NCBI GenBank assembly: GCA_030442055.1
Contig: JAUJEB010000010.1
Location: 124,001 to 188,000 of the forward strand
Source of the DNA: Agaribacillus aureus
GTDB lineage: Bacteria; Bacteroidota; Bacteroidia; Cytophagales; Cyclobacteriaceae
Reading direction: 5' to 3'
DNA length: 64,000 nucleotides
Positions within the stretch are counted from its first letter, which is position 1; each line of letters starts with the position of its first letter. Below, one piece after another: positions 16,612 to 26,506 of the stretch. A program made the position numbers and the translations under genes. The notes under the pieces are model-generated. The model made no database searches and was not told the DNA's origin. It saw nothing but the letters and a program-made list of their open reading frames with translations.

Positions 16612-19035
16612 ATGGAAAAAGCGGTTGAGCCAAAGAAGACATTTGAGGGTAACTACATCGAGAACTTCAGTGACAAAAAGGATGGTGAATTTTACCCTTC
16701 CTCTATTGCCAATTTTTATCAGGATGGACAGGCATTTTATTTTGAGGCAGGAGATACCACTTTAGAACTTAAGGTATATAGTGAGAAGATAATCAGATTC
16801 AGATATGCCAACTTTGAGTTATTTGAAGATGATTTTAGTTATGGCGTAGATGATAACTTTCAGCCTGAAAAGGTCGCCATTGATTTCAAAGAGGAACCGG
16901 AACATTTCCTTGTCGCCACACCGGAGGTTAAATGCCTGATTTCCAAGAAGGATCTACGAACCAAAATTCTGAATAAAGACAACCAGGTCATCCAGGAAGA
17001 TGAAAAAGGATATCATTGGATGGAAGAAAAGAGTTTTGGCGGGAATGTTGTCATCAGCACTAAAAAACTGCAACAAGGGGAGAACTTTTACGGGCTGGGT
17101 GACAAGCCGGGGAATTTGAACCTGAGAGGAAAAGTACAGCAGCTTTGGGGTACTGATTTTTATGGTTTCCAAAAGGATTCAGATCCTATTTATAAGAATA
17201 TTCCATTTTATCTCGGCCTTCACCACAATATTGGTTATGGGCTTTTCATGGATAATACGTTCAGAAGTTTTTTTGACTTTGGCAAGGAGCGGCAAAATGT
17301 TTACAGTTTTTGGGCGCAAGGTGGGGAGATGCGCTACTATTTTATCTACGGGCCAGATTTGCTGGATGTCTGCCGCAGCTTTACTACCATTACCGGCAAA
17401 CCGGAGTTACCTCCCATGTGGGCCCTGGGTTATCATCAGAGTAAATGGAGCTATTATCCTGAAAAGGTAGTAAGAGACCTGGGCAGTAAATTCAGAAAAA
17501 AGAAGATCCCATGCGATGTGATCCATCTTGATATTGATTATATGGATGGATTCCGGTGCTTCACATGGAATAAAGATCATTTTCCCGATCCCGCCAATAT
17601 GATTGGCGATTTGGCTGCCAAGGGATTTAAAACCGTAGTGATTGTTGACCCCGGCATTAAAATCGACAAGGACTATTGGGTGTACAAGGAAGGAATCAAA
17701 CACGATTATTTCTGCAAGGGCGCCGACGGTAGCAACTTTCGTGGAAGTGTATGGCCGGGACTTTGCCATTTCCCGGATTTTACAAATCCGGAGGTCAGAA
17801 CCTGGTGGTCAGGCCTGTTTGAAGGCCTGGTGAACGAAGGGGTAGTGGGCGTGTGGAATGACATGAATGAGCCGGCGGTTTTTGAAGAAGGCACTTTCCC
17901 GTTTCATGTCCGCCATGACTATGATGGTCATCCATGCAGTCACAGAAAAGCCCACAACGTTTATGGTATGCAAATGGCCAAAGCTACCTATATGGGGCAA
18001 AAGAAATTCCTCGATAATAAAAGACCCTTCAACATCACCAGATCGGCCTATGCAGGGGTGCAGCGATACGCCTGTGTCTGGACCGGCGACAACGTAGCAA
18101 CCTGGGAGCACCTGAAAATTGCGAATCGGCAGTGTCAGCGACTAAGTGTGTCGGGCATATCGTTTGCCGGCAGTGATGTAGGCGGATTTATCGAAAGCTC
18201 CGATGGAGAATTATACACCCGTTGGATACAGATGGCGACCTTCCACCCCTTTTTCAGGACACATTCGTCCGGGGATCATGGAGATAAGGAACCCTGGACA
18301 TTTGGAGAGAAGTATGAAAAAATTGTTAAAAAATACATCGAGTTCAGGTATCAGCTTTTGCCACATCTTTATACGGCCTTTTGGCAATATGCAACCTACG
18401 GAACCCCGATAATCCGATCGCTGCACATGCTAAATCAGGTCGATTCTGATACCTACCATCGCAAAGAGGAGTTTGCCATGGGCGATAATATTTTGGTATG
18501 CCCCATTTCCAGCCCGGGCGCAGAGGGGCGGTGGTTATATTTACCAAAAGAAACCTGGTACAACTTTTGGACCGACGAGTTGCTTACGGATGCAGGGGAG
18601 GTATGGGTAGATGCCCCGCTTGAAATCATTCCATTCTTTGTAAAAGCCGGTGCTGTGCTGGCCCTCAACCCTGTCATGCATTATGTCGGAGAATTCCCGG
18701 TGGCCCAGTTGAATTTACATGTGTATCACGGGACGGTGGAAAATAAAAGCACACTGTATGAAGACAAAGGAGATGGATATGAGTATAAGGATCAGGATTT
18801 TAAATTAAAACAATTTAGCTTTTCCGGTGAGAAGAAATCTTTAACCTTAAAGCAGGAAGTGGAAGGGAACTATAATACTTCTTATAATACCTATCTGATG
18901 ACATTCCACGGCGTGGTTTTTGAGCCCAGAGCGTTATCAGTCGATGGTGAGCCTGTTAATTTTAAATTCGATAAGGCCGCAAAAACTTGTGTAGCGGAAG
19001 TTAAACACGATTTTACAGAATTAGTACTTTCCTAG
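16612..19035 (+). CDS. Glycoside hydrolase family 31 (alpha-glucosidase type)
   Basis: An 807-residue GH31 enzyme. The catalytic nucleophile is Asp417 in GVWNDMNEPAVF and the acid/base Asp493 in VWTGDNVATWEHL; the LDIDYMDGFRCFTW strand (about 306-319) and FFRTHSSGDHGDKEPW also match the family. GH31 enzymes of this type release alpha-D-glucose from non-reducing ends by a retaining mechanism. There is no signal peptide, so it probably acts in the cytoplasm on imported oligosaccharides. It is transcribed alone, divergent from the susC operon and followed by a strong terminator. A second GH31 of similar size is at 33469. Confidence 0.92.
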   Translation: MEKAVEPKKTFEGNYIENFSDKKDGEFYPSSIANFYQDGQAFYFEAGDTTLELKVYSEKIIRFRYANFELFEDDFSYGVDDNFQPEKVAIDFKEEPEHFLVATPEVKCLISKKDLRTKILNKDNQVIQEDEKGYHWMEEKSFGGNVVISTKKLQQGENFYGLGDKPGNLNLRGKVQQLWGTDFYGFQKDSDPIYKNIPFYLGLHHNIGYGLFMDNTFRSFFDFGKERQNVYSFWAQGGEMRYYFIYGPDLLDVCRSFTTITGKPELPPMWALGYHQSKWSYYPEKVVRDLGSKFRKKKIPCDVIHLDIDYMDGFRCFTWNKDHFPDPANMIGDLAAKGFKTVVIVDPGIKIDKDYWVYKEGIKHDYFCKGADGSNFRGSVWPGLCHFPDFTNPEVRTWWSGLFEGLVNEGVVGVWNDMNEPAVFEEGTFPFHVRHDYDGHPCSHRKAHNVYGMQMAKATYMGQKKFLDNKRPFNITRSAYAGVQRYACVWTGDNVATWEHLKIANRQCQRLSVSGISFAGSDVGGFIESSDGELYTRWIQMATFHPFFRTHSSGDHGDKEPWTFGEKYEKIVKKYIEFRYQLLPHLYTAFWQYATYGTPIIRSLHMLNQVDSDTYHRKEEFAMGDNILVCPISSPGAEGRWLYLPKETWYNFWTDELLTDAGEVWVDAPLEIIPFFVKAGAVLALNPVMHYVGEFPVAQLNLHVYHGTVENKSTLYEDKGDGYEYKDQDFKLKQFSFSGEKKSLTLKQEVEGNYNTSYNTYLMTFHGVVFEPRALSVDGEPVNFKFDKAAKTCVAEVKHDFTELVLS

Positions 19036-19063
19036 GCAATCCTGAAAGATTGCTCAAAGAGAT

Positions 19064-19100
19064 AAAAAAGGTTGAACTTTCCACAGGTTCAACCTTTTTA
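19064..19100 (+). terminator. Rho-independent terminator after the GH31 gene
   Basis: GGTTGAAC (19070-19077) pairs with GTTCAACC (19087-19094) around a 9-base loop, with flanking A5 and T5 runs that extend the stem and provide the T-tract. It lies 30 bp after the GH31 stop. Confidence 0.85.
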
Positions 19101-19477
19101 ATGATTGAAGTATTGCCTGAAGCACTAAATTGGGGTGGATACATAGTGTCCAGATGGGGTTTAAGTTTCAGGCGAATTTAAAATAACCCGGTTTGTATCA
19201 CAATAAGTCGCCAGCCTGGCGTTTAACACACCTTTCCAAGGTCAATGAACTTTTTGTAATATTCTGGTTGTTTTAGCACTAAGTTGGTGTGATTGCGCCA
19301 GGTTTAAGCATTGGGATATCTTAAATCAAAAATGTCTAAAATGTTAATTTTATTTTAGAAATAAATTATTATTCATTAAATTTTCACTTGAAAGTTAGAT
19401 AATAAGATTATTGGGAGTTTTATAAAATCCTTGTAATCAATGTGTTGTATCAACAAACTGTGATTAAACCCAAAAGC
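19101..19477. other. Intergenic region upstream of the ECF sigma gene
   Basis: About 375 bp without a gene. A degenerate direct repeat occurs: agcactaaattggggtg at 19121 and agcactaagttggtgtg at 19275 (2 mismatches in 17), each followed by ggtttaag at 19158 and 19301. The last 150 bp are strongly AT-rich and probably contain the sigma promoter. No RNA gene was recognised. Confidence 0.4.
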
Positions 19478-20035
19478 ATGGATCGTTCCCATGAAAGGAA
19501 ACTTGTTGAAAATTTAAAGACGGGATGTAAAAGCTCTTTCCAAAAACTTTTTGATATCTATCACAAGAAAATCTACAACATCTCAAGAAAAATGGGGCTT
19601 TCGCAGGAAAATGCGGAAGATGTAGTGCAGGAACTTTTTCTGTTTATCTGGTCCAAAAGAGAGATATTAAATCCGGATCATTCTTTCAACGCATTTTTAC
19701 AAATAATAAGTAAGCGCCTGGTTTTTAAGCAGATAAAGAGTGAGGTGAATAAAGTTTCTTTCAATGCCTATCTGCAACAGTATGGTATGGCCATTGATAA
19801 TCAAACCGACGATTACATTGTTTTTTCTGATCTGGAAGCTTACTCGCAAAAGGGTTTGGATAATCTATCAGAAAAACGAAAGCAAATATTTATGCTCAGC
19901 AAGCAGCATGGATTATCCAACGATGAAATTGCAGAAAAGCTAAATATATCCAAAAGGACCGTGGAAAATCAACTTTACCGGGCGACCAAGGCGGTCAATG
20001 AGCATCTTAAAAAAGAAAATATTTCCCGAAAATAG
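19478..20035 (+). CDS. ECF RNA polymerase sigma factor (FecI/sigma-70 family)
   Basis: About 185 residues if it starts at ATG 19478 (MDRSHERKLVENLK); a GTG start at 19442 would add 12 residues that match no family feature. Region 2 is seen at YNISRKMGLSQENAEDVVQELFLFIWSKRE and region 4 at NLSEKRKQIFMLSKQHG followed by the helix-turn-helix LSNDEIAEKLNISKRTVENQL. It is followed by a FecR anti-sigma gene and an STN-domain SusC, the usual trans-envelope signalling arrangement of Bacteroidota, where ligand binding to SusC releases the sigma factor to transcribe the locus. Confidence 0.93.
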   Translation: MDRSHERKLVENLKTGCKSSFQKLFDIYHKKIYNISRKMGLSQENAEDVVQELFLFIWSKREILNPDHSFNAFLQIISKRLVFKQIKSEVNKVSFNAYLQQYGMAIDNQTDDYIVFSDLEAYSQKGLDNLSEKRKQIFMLSKQHGLSNDEIAEKLNISKRTVENQLYRATKAVNEHLKKENISRK

Positions 20036-20197
20036 TTAACCAGTGCCCATGAAAAACTAAAAACCAGGACAATAATAAATTTTCAATCAACCAGTTTAAT
20101 ACACTACCAGCTAACATTTTCAAAAAAATTTATACCTACCGTGAGTAAATCACTCAAAAATTTACAATATATATAGAAGGTAAATTTATTTAATAAC

Positions 20198-21247
20198 GTG
20201 AATGAAGATTTAATCCGTCAGTTTTTTAGCGGAGAGTGTTCTGAAGAGGAAATTGAGATGATCCTCGAGTGGGTGAAATCCAAGAACCCGTCTGACCCGC
20301 TATCCGCCATCTACGACAAACTCTGGGAGGAGAATGATACCACCTCTTATGAAAAGGAAATTGACTCAAAACAATTATTTGATAAAATTGAGCAGACCCA
20401 GAACAAAGACAATCACGATCTTATCAGTCTCTCCGAGACCCAAAAGCTGGAGATAACGCAAAGTCGAAGTCTGCCAAATCGAAAAATCATGTTTTTGAGA
20501 TACGCGGCCATTTTAATATTTGGTGCGGTTTTTTCCTATGTTCTTGTCACTAATAAGCAACCTGAGGTCGAGGAAGCAACGGTTGAAATGGTGAAAAAGG
20601 TGACCTCCAGGGGACAGAAATCCACGATATTTTTAAGAGACGGCTCAAAGGTGATACTGAATTCAGAAAGCAGTATTACCTATCCAAAATACTTCACAGA
20701 TAGCAGCAGAGTCCTTAATTTGGAAGGAGAAGCCTATTTTGATGTTGCGGAGGACAAAAAGAGACCCTTTACGGTCATTTCCAAAGGGATCAGCACCATT
20801 GCCCTGGGCACCTCTTTTACCATTAATGGCCGGACAGATGGCAATGCGTTAATTGTCAACCTTGAGTCAGGAAAGCTGCTGGTAAAAAAGAGCAACGAAA
20901 TGAGTTTCTCAGATGATAAAAACCTTCACTTTCTCAACCCTGGGGAAGCTATCAAATACGACCAGAAACTAGATCAGATATTTGCATCGGAATTCGATTA
21001 TAAGGATGCCTTTCTTTGGAAAGAAGGCATCATCTATTTTAAAGATGCCTCTTTTGACGAGGTGCTCGAAAAACTAGGTGCCTGGTATAACGTGCAGTTT
21101 GAGGTGGAAAATAAGCATTTAGCAAAAAAATACTATACGGGAGAATTTAAAAATGAAAGTCTTGAAAACCTGCTGGAGAACATCAGTTACTCCTTGAAGT
21201 TCGATTACTTTCTAAACGATAAAAATGTAAAAATAATTTTTAACTAA
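20198..21247 (+). CDS. FecR family anti-sigma factor
   Basis: A 349-residue single-pass inner-membrane protein. The start is GTG at 20198 (MNEDLIRQFFSGECSEEE); no ATG lies near, and this N-terminus fits the cytoplasmic sigma-binding part of FecR proteins. A membrane helix spans about residues 98-117, the periplasmic FecR domain follows (SRGQKSTIFLRDGSKVILNS, EGEAYFDV), and a DUF4974-type C-terminal domain (FKDASFDEVLEKLGAWYNVQF, FKNESLENLLENIS) contacts the STN domain of SusC in characterised systems. The gene lies 162 bp after the sigma gene and 167 bp before susC. Confidence 0.93.
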   Translation: MNEDLIRQFFSGECSEEEIEMILEWVKSKNPSDPLSAIYDKLWEENDTTSYEKEIDSKQLFDKIEQTQNKDNHDLISLSETQKLEITQSRSLPNRKIMFLRYAAILIFGAVFSYVLVTNKQPEVEEATVEMVKKVTSRGQKSTIFLRDGSKVILNSESSITYPKYFTDSSRVLNLEGEAYFDVAEDKKRPFTVISKGISTIALGTSFTINGRTDGNALIVNLESGKLLVKKSNEMSFSDDKNLHFLNPGEAIKYDQKLDQIFASEFDYKDAFLWKEGIIYFKDASFDEVLEKLGAWYNVQFEVENKHLAKKYYTGEFKNESLENLLENISYSLKFDYFLNDKNVKIIFN

Positions 21248-21281
21248 ACGATATCTATATGACAGAGGACTACTGAAAAAA

Positions 21282-21305
21282 GTAATGCTGCCTAAGCAGC
21301 ATTAC
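21282..21305 (+). repeat. Perfect inverted repeat between fecR and susC
   Basis: GTAATGCTGC and GCAGCATTAC form a perfect 10-bp stem with a CTAA loop, 34 bp after the fecR stop. No T-tract follows, so a simple terminator is unlikely; it may be an RNA stability or attenuation element separating regulatory from structural genes. Confidence 0.6.
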
Positions 21306-21414
21306 CCAACTAATGTTAGCTAAAGTCGGATGACACTATTATTTGACGGTAATACACACCCAGCTTTAGCACCGCTTAAATAATCAATTGTATTACTTAA
21401 ACTTTTACAAAAGT

Positions 21415-24400
21415 ATGAAATTAAAACTTATACGGACAATCGTAGTGCTTATGAAATTCTCATTTTATAGCATTTTTCTTCAATGCTTATTTGTGAATTT
21501 ATTACTGGCGACAGAAATAAGTGCACAAAAGGTAGTGAGTATGAGGAAGGTTTACGTGGATTTAGAGCTTAATCAGCATTCATTAAAGGAAACCTTTGAT
21601 TTGATTGAGTCAAAGACTAACTACAAATTTAACTACAGTAAAGTAGATCTAAACAGAGATATAGCCTTCAGCAAAACTTACAAAAGGACAGCAGTATCGG
21701 AAATATTATTAGACATTTCCAGAGAAGCCCGGCTTAACTTTAAGCAGATTAATCTGGCGATTAATGTTGGCGAAGCCAGGAGGCGAACGCCGCCAAAACT
21801 AGAAGTCCAGATTTACGATATTCCCATTTCGGGAAATGTAATAGACGAGAACGGGGAAGCTATCCCCGGTGTTAACGTAATTGTAAAAGGCACAAGCACT
21901 GGCGCTATCACCGACGCCAATGGTTTCTACAGGGTTAATGTACCTGATGAAGAATCCGTTTTGGTATTCAGCTCTGTGGGTTACGTGCAGCAGGAAATTA
22001 TCGTCGGTTCTCAATCTACTATCAATATCACCTTATTGGCAGATGTACGACAGTTGCAGGAGTTGGTAGTTACAGCCTTTGGATTGGAACGGGAGAAGAA
22101 AGCGCTTACCTATTCTGCCCAAAATGTAGAAGTAGCAGACATAGCTGAGACAAAAGACCTCAACGTTGCCAACCAACTTATTGGTAAAGTGGCAGGCCTT
22201 GATTTGACCAAATCCACTTCGGGAGTGGGCGGATCATCCAGGGTATTGATCCGGGGCAACAGATCTATTTCGAGCAATAACCAACCTTTATACATTGTGG
22301 ACGGTGTGCCTATAGACAACACCTCTATTACCGGGGCAGGAGATAGTGGTGGTCAGGATAGTGGCGACGGTATTTCGAATATTAACCCCGATGATATGGA
22401 ATCTATTACTGTGCTAAAAGGCCCTTCGGCCACGGCATTGTACGGAGCCAGAGGTGCGAATGGTGTCATTGTTATCACGACAAAAAAAGGACGGAGCAGA
22501 GAAGGCATTGGTATCCAGGTAAACTCTAACTTTCAAATCGAAAAACCAGTGTTTCTGATGGATTATCAAAACCAATATGGTCAGGGCAATGGTGGGGTTT
22601 ATAATAAAAATGCTGAAACAAGCTGGGGCCCCAGGCTGGACGGCAGTCAGGTGGAACATTGGTCGCCGGATCCAAACTTTGCTGGTCCCGCAACTTATCC
22701 CTATGTTGCGCACCCTGATAACGTGGAAGATTTCTTCAGGAATGGTTATAACTTCACCAATTCCATTGCGTTAACCGGTGGTAATGAAAAAGTACAAACT
22801 TATTTTTCTTACACCAACACGCAGTCACAGGGTATCGTTGAAACCAATCAATTGGAAAGACATAATGTTAACTTTCGGATTACATCACGGCTAACGGATA
22901 AATTAACGCTGGATTCGAAAATAACTTATTTCAATCAAAAAGTTGATGATAGGTTGTCAACTGGAGAAGGCTTTGCCAATCCGTTGAGAGCTATTTATCG
23001 TATGCCTAGAAACATTTCCACCGCTCAGGCCCAGGTATTTGAATATACTAATGCCGGGGGAAATAACCGTCAGCATTACTGGAATGTGGGATCAAACGGA
23101 GGCCTGAACCCCTATTGGATGCTTCACAGAGTGAAACAGGAAGATACCCGTGACAGGGTTCTCGGTTTTGCCTCATTGACGTATCAGTTTACAGATGATT
23201 TGAGCTTAATGATCCGATCTGGTGTGGACCGGTATTTTGATGACCGCGTTAATATCTTTTACAACGACACCTACACCATCGCAGACCGGGGTAACTATCT
23301 CACGAGGAAAAATGATCTGTTGGAATTAAATAATGATTTCCTATTGTCTTATAATAAAGACTTCAGTGATACATGGTCAATAAGTGCTTCTCTTGGAGGT
23401 AACTTACGCGTCAACGATAGCGATTTCAGGGATACAAACAACGGTTTTCTTACCAAGGAGAACTTGTTTACTGTCTCAAATGCCGGTAACCTAACCTCCA
23501 CTGAATTCCTGGATGGAAGCCCCAGGTTGAATGCGGAAACAAGGATCAACTCTTTGTATGCTTTTGCCACTATCGGTTATAAGAATTTCTTATTTGTTGA
23601 TTTGACCGGAAGGAATGATTGGGATTCTACTTTACCAAAAGATGAATGGTCATTCTTTTACCCCTCTATAGGAACTACCCTGGTGCTTTCAGACATGTTT
23701 AAAGCTTTGCCTGACTGGTTGAGTTTTGCTAAAGCAAGAGTTTCCTGGGCGAAAGTAGGAAACGGTGCCTCACCCTTTCTTATTAATCCCACCTACACTT
23801 TTAACGGAGCCCGTGGAAATAATGGTACGATTCGCAGAGATTTAACCAAACCATTTCCTTTATTGAAGCCTGAAGAAACCCGGTCATGGGAGGCTGGATT
23901 TGATATCAGGTTTTTCAATAACAGACTTGGCCTGGATTTTACGTGGTATAAATCCAATAGTGAAAATCAATTGCTGAAGGTACCGGTTCCTTACGGAAGC
24001 ACCTTCCAGGATCAGTTTATCAACGCCGGAGATATACAGAATGAAGGCGTTGAAGTTATGCTCAATGCAACACCTGTCGATAACACCAAGTTTACCTGGG
24101 ATGTCACCGTAAACTGGGCCAGGAACAGGAGCCTCGTGAAAGAGTTGACCGACGATGTCAAGGAATTCAGCCTCAGAGGCGCCGGATTCATTACTGATGT
24201 AAAAGTAGTGGAAGGTGAGCAGTTCGGAGATATATTTGGACGAGGATTCGAAAGGAATGCTAATGGCCAGGTTATTGTCGGAAGCGATGGCAGACCATTG
24301 GTGACTGCCAGCAGAATCCCGGTTGGAAATTACAACCCAGACTGGACAGGTGGTATTACCAATACATTTTCTTACAAAGGCATCAACATGAGTTTTCTCA

Positions 24401-24858
24401 TCGATTGGCGCCAGGGCGGAGAAATTGTTTCGTTCACCGCTGCTAATCTCTGGGGAGACGGGCTTACTGCTCAAACCCTTGAAGGCAGGGAAGGTTTGAT
24501 ATTTGATGGTGTATTGGAAGACGGCTCTCCCAATAATATCGAAATCACTGCTGAAGAGTTGTGGACCAATATAGGTGGCAGAAATACACCTGTGGCCGAA
24601 GCTTTTGTGGTAAGCGGTACCAACATAAGATTAAGACAATTCTCGCTAGGATATAGCATTCCAAGCAGTTTATACCAAAAAACGCCGTTTACAAGTATTA
24701 AGCTGTCCCTGGTTGGAAGAAATTTATTCTTCCTGAAAAACGATGCCGATTTTCTGGATCCTGAGGCTATGATAGGTAATTCCAATGCGCAGGGTGTTGA
24801 GTCCTTTGCTTTACCTACCACACGAAGTTTTGGCTTCAATCTTAACTTCACACTTTAG
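21415..24858 (+). CDS. SusC/RagA TonB-dependent transporter with STN signalling domain
   Basis: About 1147 residues from ATG 21415 (MKLKLIRTIVVLMKF); the upstream TTG at 21388 is less likely. In order: signal peptide ending ISAQ, an STN domain (LNQHSLKETFDLIESKTNYKFNYS to ARLNFKQINLAINV), a CarboxypepD-reg-like domain (ISGNVIDENGEAIPGVNVIV), LQELVVTAFGLEREKKALTYS, a plug with PLYIVDGVPIDNT and ATALYGARGANGVIVITTKKG, and a barrel ending FGFNLNFTL. The STN domain interacts with FecR, so this transporter should both import a ligand and signal its presence to the sigma factor encoded upstream. SusD follows 29 bp downstream. Confidence 0.94.
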   Translation: MKLKLIRTIVVLMKFSFYSIFLQCLFVNLLLATEISAQKVVSMRKVYVDLELNQHSLKETFDLIESKTNYKFNYSKVDLNRDIAFSKTYKRTAVSEILLDISREARLNFKQINLAINVGEARRRTPPKLEVQIYDIPISGNVIDENGEAIPGVNVIVKGTSTGAITDANGFYRVNVPDEESVLVFSSVGYVQQEIIVGSQSTINITLLADVRQLQELVVTAFGLEREKKALTYSAQNVEVADIAETKDLNVANQLIGKVAGLDLTKSTSGVGGSSRVLIRGNRSISSNNQPLYIVDGVPIDNTSITGAGDSGGQDSGDGISNINPDDMESITVLKGPSATALYGARGANGVIVITTKKGRSREGIGIQVNSNFQIEKPVFLMDYQNQYGQGNGGVYNKNAETSWGPRLDGSQVEHWSPDPNFAGPATYPYVAHPDNVEDFFRNGYNFTNSIALTGGNEKVQTYFSYTNTQSQGIVETNQLERHNVNFRITSRLTDKLTLDSKITYFNQKVDDRLSTGEGFANPLRAIYRMPRNISTAQAQVFEYTNAGGNNRQHYWNVGSNGGLNPYWMLHRVKQEDTRDRVLGFASLTYQFTDDLSLMIRSGVDRYFDDRVNIFYNDTYTIADRGNYLTRKNDLLELNNDFLLSYNKDFSDTWSISASLGGNLRVNDSDFRDTNNGFLTKENLFTVSNAGNLTSTEFLDGSPRLNAETRINSLYAFATIGYKNFLFVDLTGRNDWDSTLPKDEWSFFYPSIGTTLVLSDMFKALPDWLSFAKARVSWAKVGNGASPFLINPTYTFNGARGNNGTIRRDLTKPFPLLKPEETRSWEAGFDIRFFNNRLGLDFTWYKSNSENQLLKVPVPYGSTFQDQFINAGDIQNEGVEVMLNATPVDNTKFTWDVTVNWARNRSLVKELTDDVKEFSLRGAGFITDVKVVEGEQFGDIFGRGFERNANGQVIVGSDGRPLVTASRIPVGNYNPDWTGGITNTFSYKGINMSFLIDWRQGGEIVSFTAANLWGDGLTAQTLEGREGLIFDGVLEDGSPNNIEITAEELWTNIGGRNTPVAEAFVVSGTNIRLRQFSLGYSIPSSLYQKTPFTSIKLSLVGRNLFFLKNDADFLDPEAMIGNSNAQGVESFALPTTRSFGFNLNFTL

Positions 24859-24887
24859 CAAAATTCTGACTATTTAAATTACAAAAT

Positions 24888-26414
24888 ATGAAAACCAAAA
24901 AATTATATAGTATAGTAGTGGTCGGATTATTGACGCTATTTATATTCGGAGGTTGTACCGAAGATTTTGAGGAGATCAATACGAATAGAACCAAGCTAAC
25001 CGAGCTGGATCAATCAACCCTGGGACCAGCCTTTGCCAATGCGCAATGGCGGACATTTTCAGCGTATCAGATTTTTCAGAATTTATTTTCGGATCTGTAC
25101 GCCCAGTACTTCACCACGATCACACCTAACTTCCCGTCTGACAGACATGTACAGGTAGGTCGCTGGATCGATGCAAGTTATAGAGTTTTTAGCACTGACC
25201 CGGTACCATCTATTCTTGAGGTAATTGAAAAGACAGCAGAAAACGGTGATGATGTGGGAAATGCTGTAGCAAGAGTATGGAAAGTACATATGTTCCACAG
25301 GATTACTGATTATTTTGGTCCTATCCCTTATTTTGAACTTGGAAGCTCAGAGTCATCGGTACCCTATGACGATCAGCAAACGATCTATATGGATTTTTTC
25401 AATGAACTCGATGCTGCCATCGCTGTCCTTGAAAGCAATCCTGGCGGAAGTGCTTTTGGCACGAATGACCTGATTTACGGTGGCGATGCCGGGCAATGGC
25501 TTAAATTTGCCAACAGTCTTAGGTTGAGATTGGCACTGAGAATTTCCGGTGTAGATGCAGCCAAGGCCAGAACCGAAGCTGAAAAAGCAGTGGCCAGCGG
25601 CGTTATGTTAACGAATGGCGACAATGCTTTCCTGGCTGTCAACGATGCTTCATTTAATCAGTTAAATCAAATCACCGCCTGGAATGAATTCCGGATGAGT
25701 GCTAACATGGAAAGCCTGTTAAAAGGTTATAATGATCCGAGGATCAGCGCTTATTTTGCGCCGACTGTAGATAATCCAAATGAGTATGAAGGAGCGAGGA
25801 ACGGCCTGAAACAATCGGACCTTGCCTTGCCTGAAAACAAAGCCAATACCCTTTCAAATATGGCGGACATCTTCCTGCCCCCTTCGCAGGGTATTAACCC
25901 ACAAACTGTCATGTACAGTGCGGAGTCTTATTTTTTAAGGGCAGAAGGTGCTTTGAACGGATGGAATATGGACGGAACGGCAGAGGACTTGTACAACATG
26001 GGCATTCGCCTGTCATTGGAACAGTGGGGAACGCCTGAAGATGATATCCAACCTTATATAGATGGTACAAGCTTGCCTGTAGCCACCGGAGATTTTGTAA
26101 ACACGCCGCCGTTGACCGATATTCCGGTTCTATATGATCCGGCAAACGCGCTGGAGCAGATCCACACGCAAAAATGGCTGGCATTGTACCCCAACGGCTG
26201 GGAAGCCTGGGCAGAGATGAGAAGAACAGGATTTCCAAGACAATATCCAAGAATTTCGTCGGACAACCCTGACGCACCTGCCGATCAAATTGTCCGCAGG
26301 ATGAGATTTGTTGATGGCGAATACATCAACAATGCCAGGGCCATGGACGGGGCTGTTGAAAAACTGGGCGGGCCCGATAAAGAGTTGACCCGACTTTGGT
26401 GGGATCCAAATTAA
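24888..26414 (+). CDS. SusD-like outer-membrane lipoprotein (SusD-like_2 type)
   Basis: A 508-residue lipoprotein with lipobox FGGC, then TEDFEEINTNRT. The start of the mature chain, the AVARVWKVHMFHRITDYFGPIPYFELG segment and the repeated GDAGQWLKFANSLRLRLALRIS helix identify the SusD/RagB_2 subgroup that pairs with STN-type SusC proteins. The C-terminus contains QIHTQKWLALYPNGWEAWAEMRRTGFP, a hallmark of this subgroup. It should form the lid of the preceding SusC channel. A strong terminator-like hairpin follows before the VCBS gene. Confidence 0.93.
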   Translation: MKTKKLYSIVVVGLLTLFIFGGCTEDFEEINTNRTKLTELDQSTLGPAFANAQWRTFSAYQIFQNLFSDLYAQYFTTITPNFPSDRHVQVGRWIDASYRVFSTDPVPSILEVIEKTAENGDDVGNAVARVWKVHMFHRITDYFGPIPYFELGSSESSVPYDDQQTIYMDFFNELDAAIAVLESNPGGSAFGTNDLIYGGDAGQWLKFANSLRLRLALRISGVDAAKARTEAEKAVASGVMLTNGDNAFLAVNDASFNQLNQITAWNEFRMSANMESLLKGYNDPRISAYFAPTVDNPNEYEGARNGLKQSDLALPENKANTLSNMADIFLPPSQGINPQTVMYSAESYFLRAEGALNGWNMDGTAEDLYNMGIRLSLEQWGTPEDDIQPYIDGTSLPVATGDFVNTPPLTDIPVLYDPANALEQIHTQKWLALYPNGWEAWAEMRRTGFPRQYPRISSDNPDAPADQIVRRMRFVDGEYINNARAMDGAVEKLGGPDKELTRLWWDPN

Positions 26415-26443
26415 TGGCTCATTGCCAATTTACTGTTGTTTTG

Positions 26444-26482
26444 ATAATGATAGGCCTTTTGTGCCTATCATTATTTCTTTTT
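26444..26482 (+). terminator. Terminator-like hairpin between susD and the VCBS-C gene
   Basis: ATAATGATAGGC (26444-26455) pairs perfectly with GCCTATCATTAT (26463-26474) around a 7-base loop, followed by TTTCTTTTTT. This is a good rho-independent terminator, 30 bp after susD and 25-60 bp before the VCBS start; read-through would give lower expression of the VCBS gene than of susCD. Confidence 0.8.
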
Positions 26483-26506
26483 TATAACCGCAACCTTTGA
26501 AAATAT

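Noticed and set aside
23884-24474. 196-residue open frame on the minus strand inside susC
   Set aside because: The plus-strand susC is unmistakable throughout; the antisense frame has no family features.
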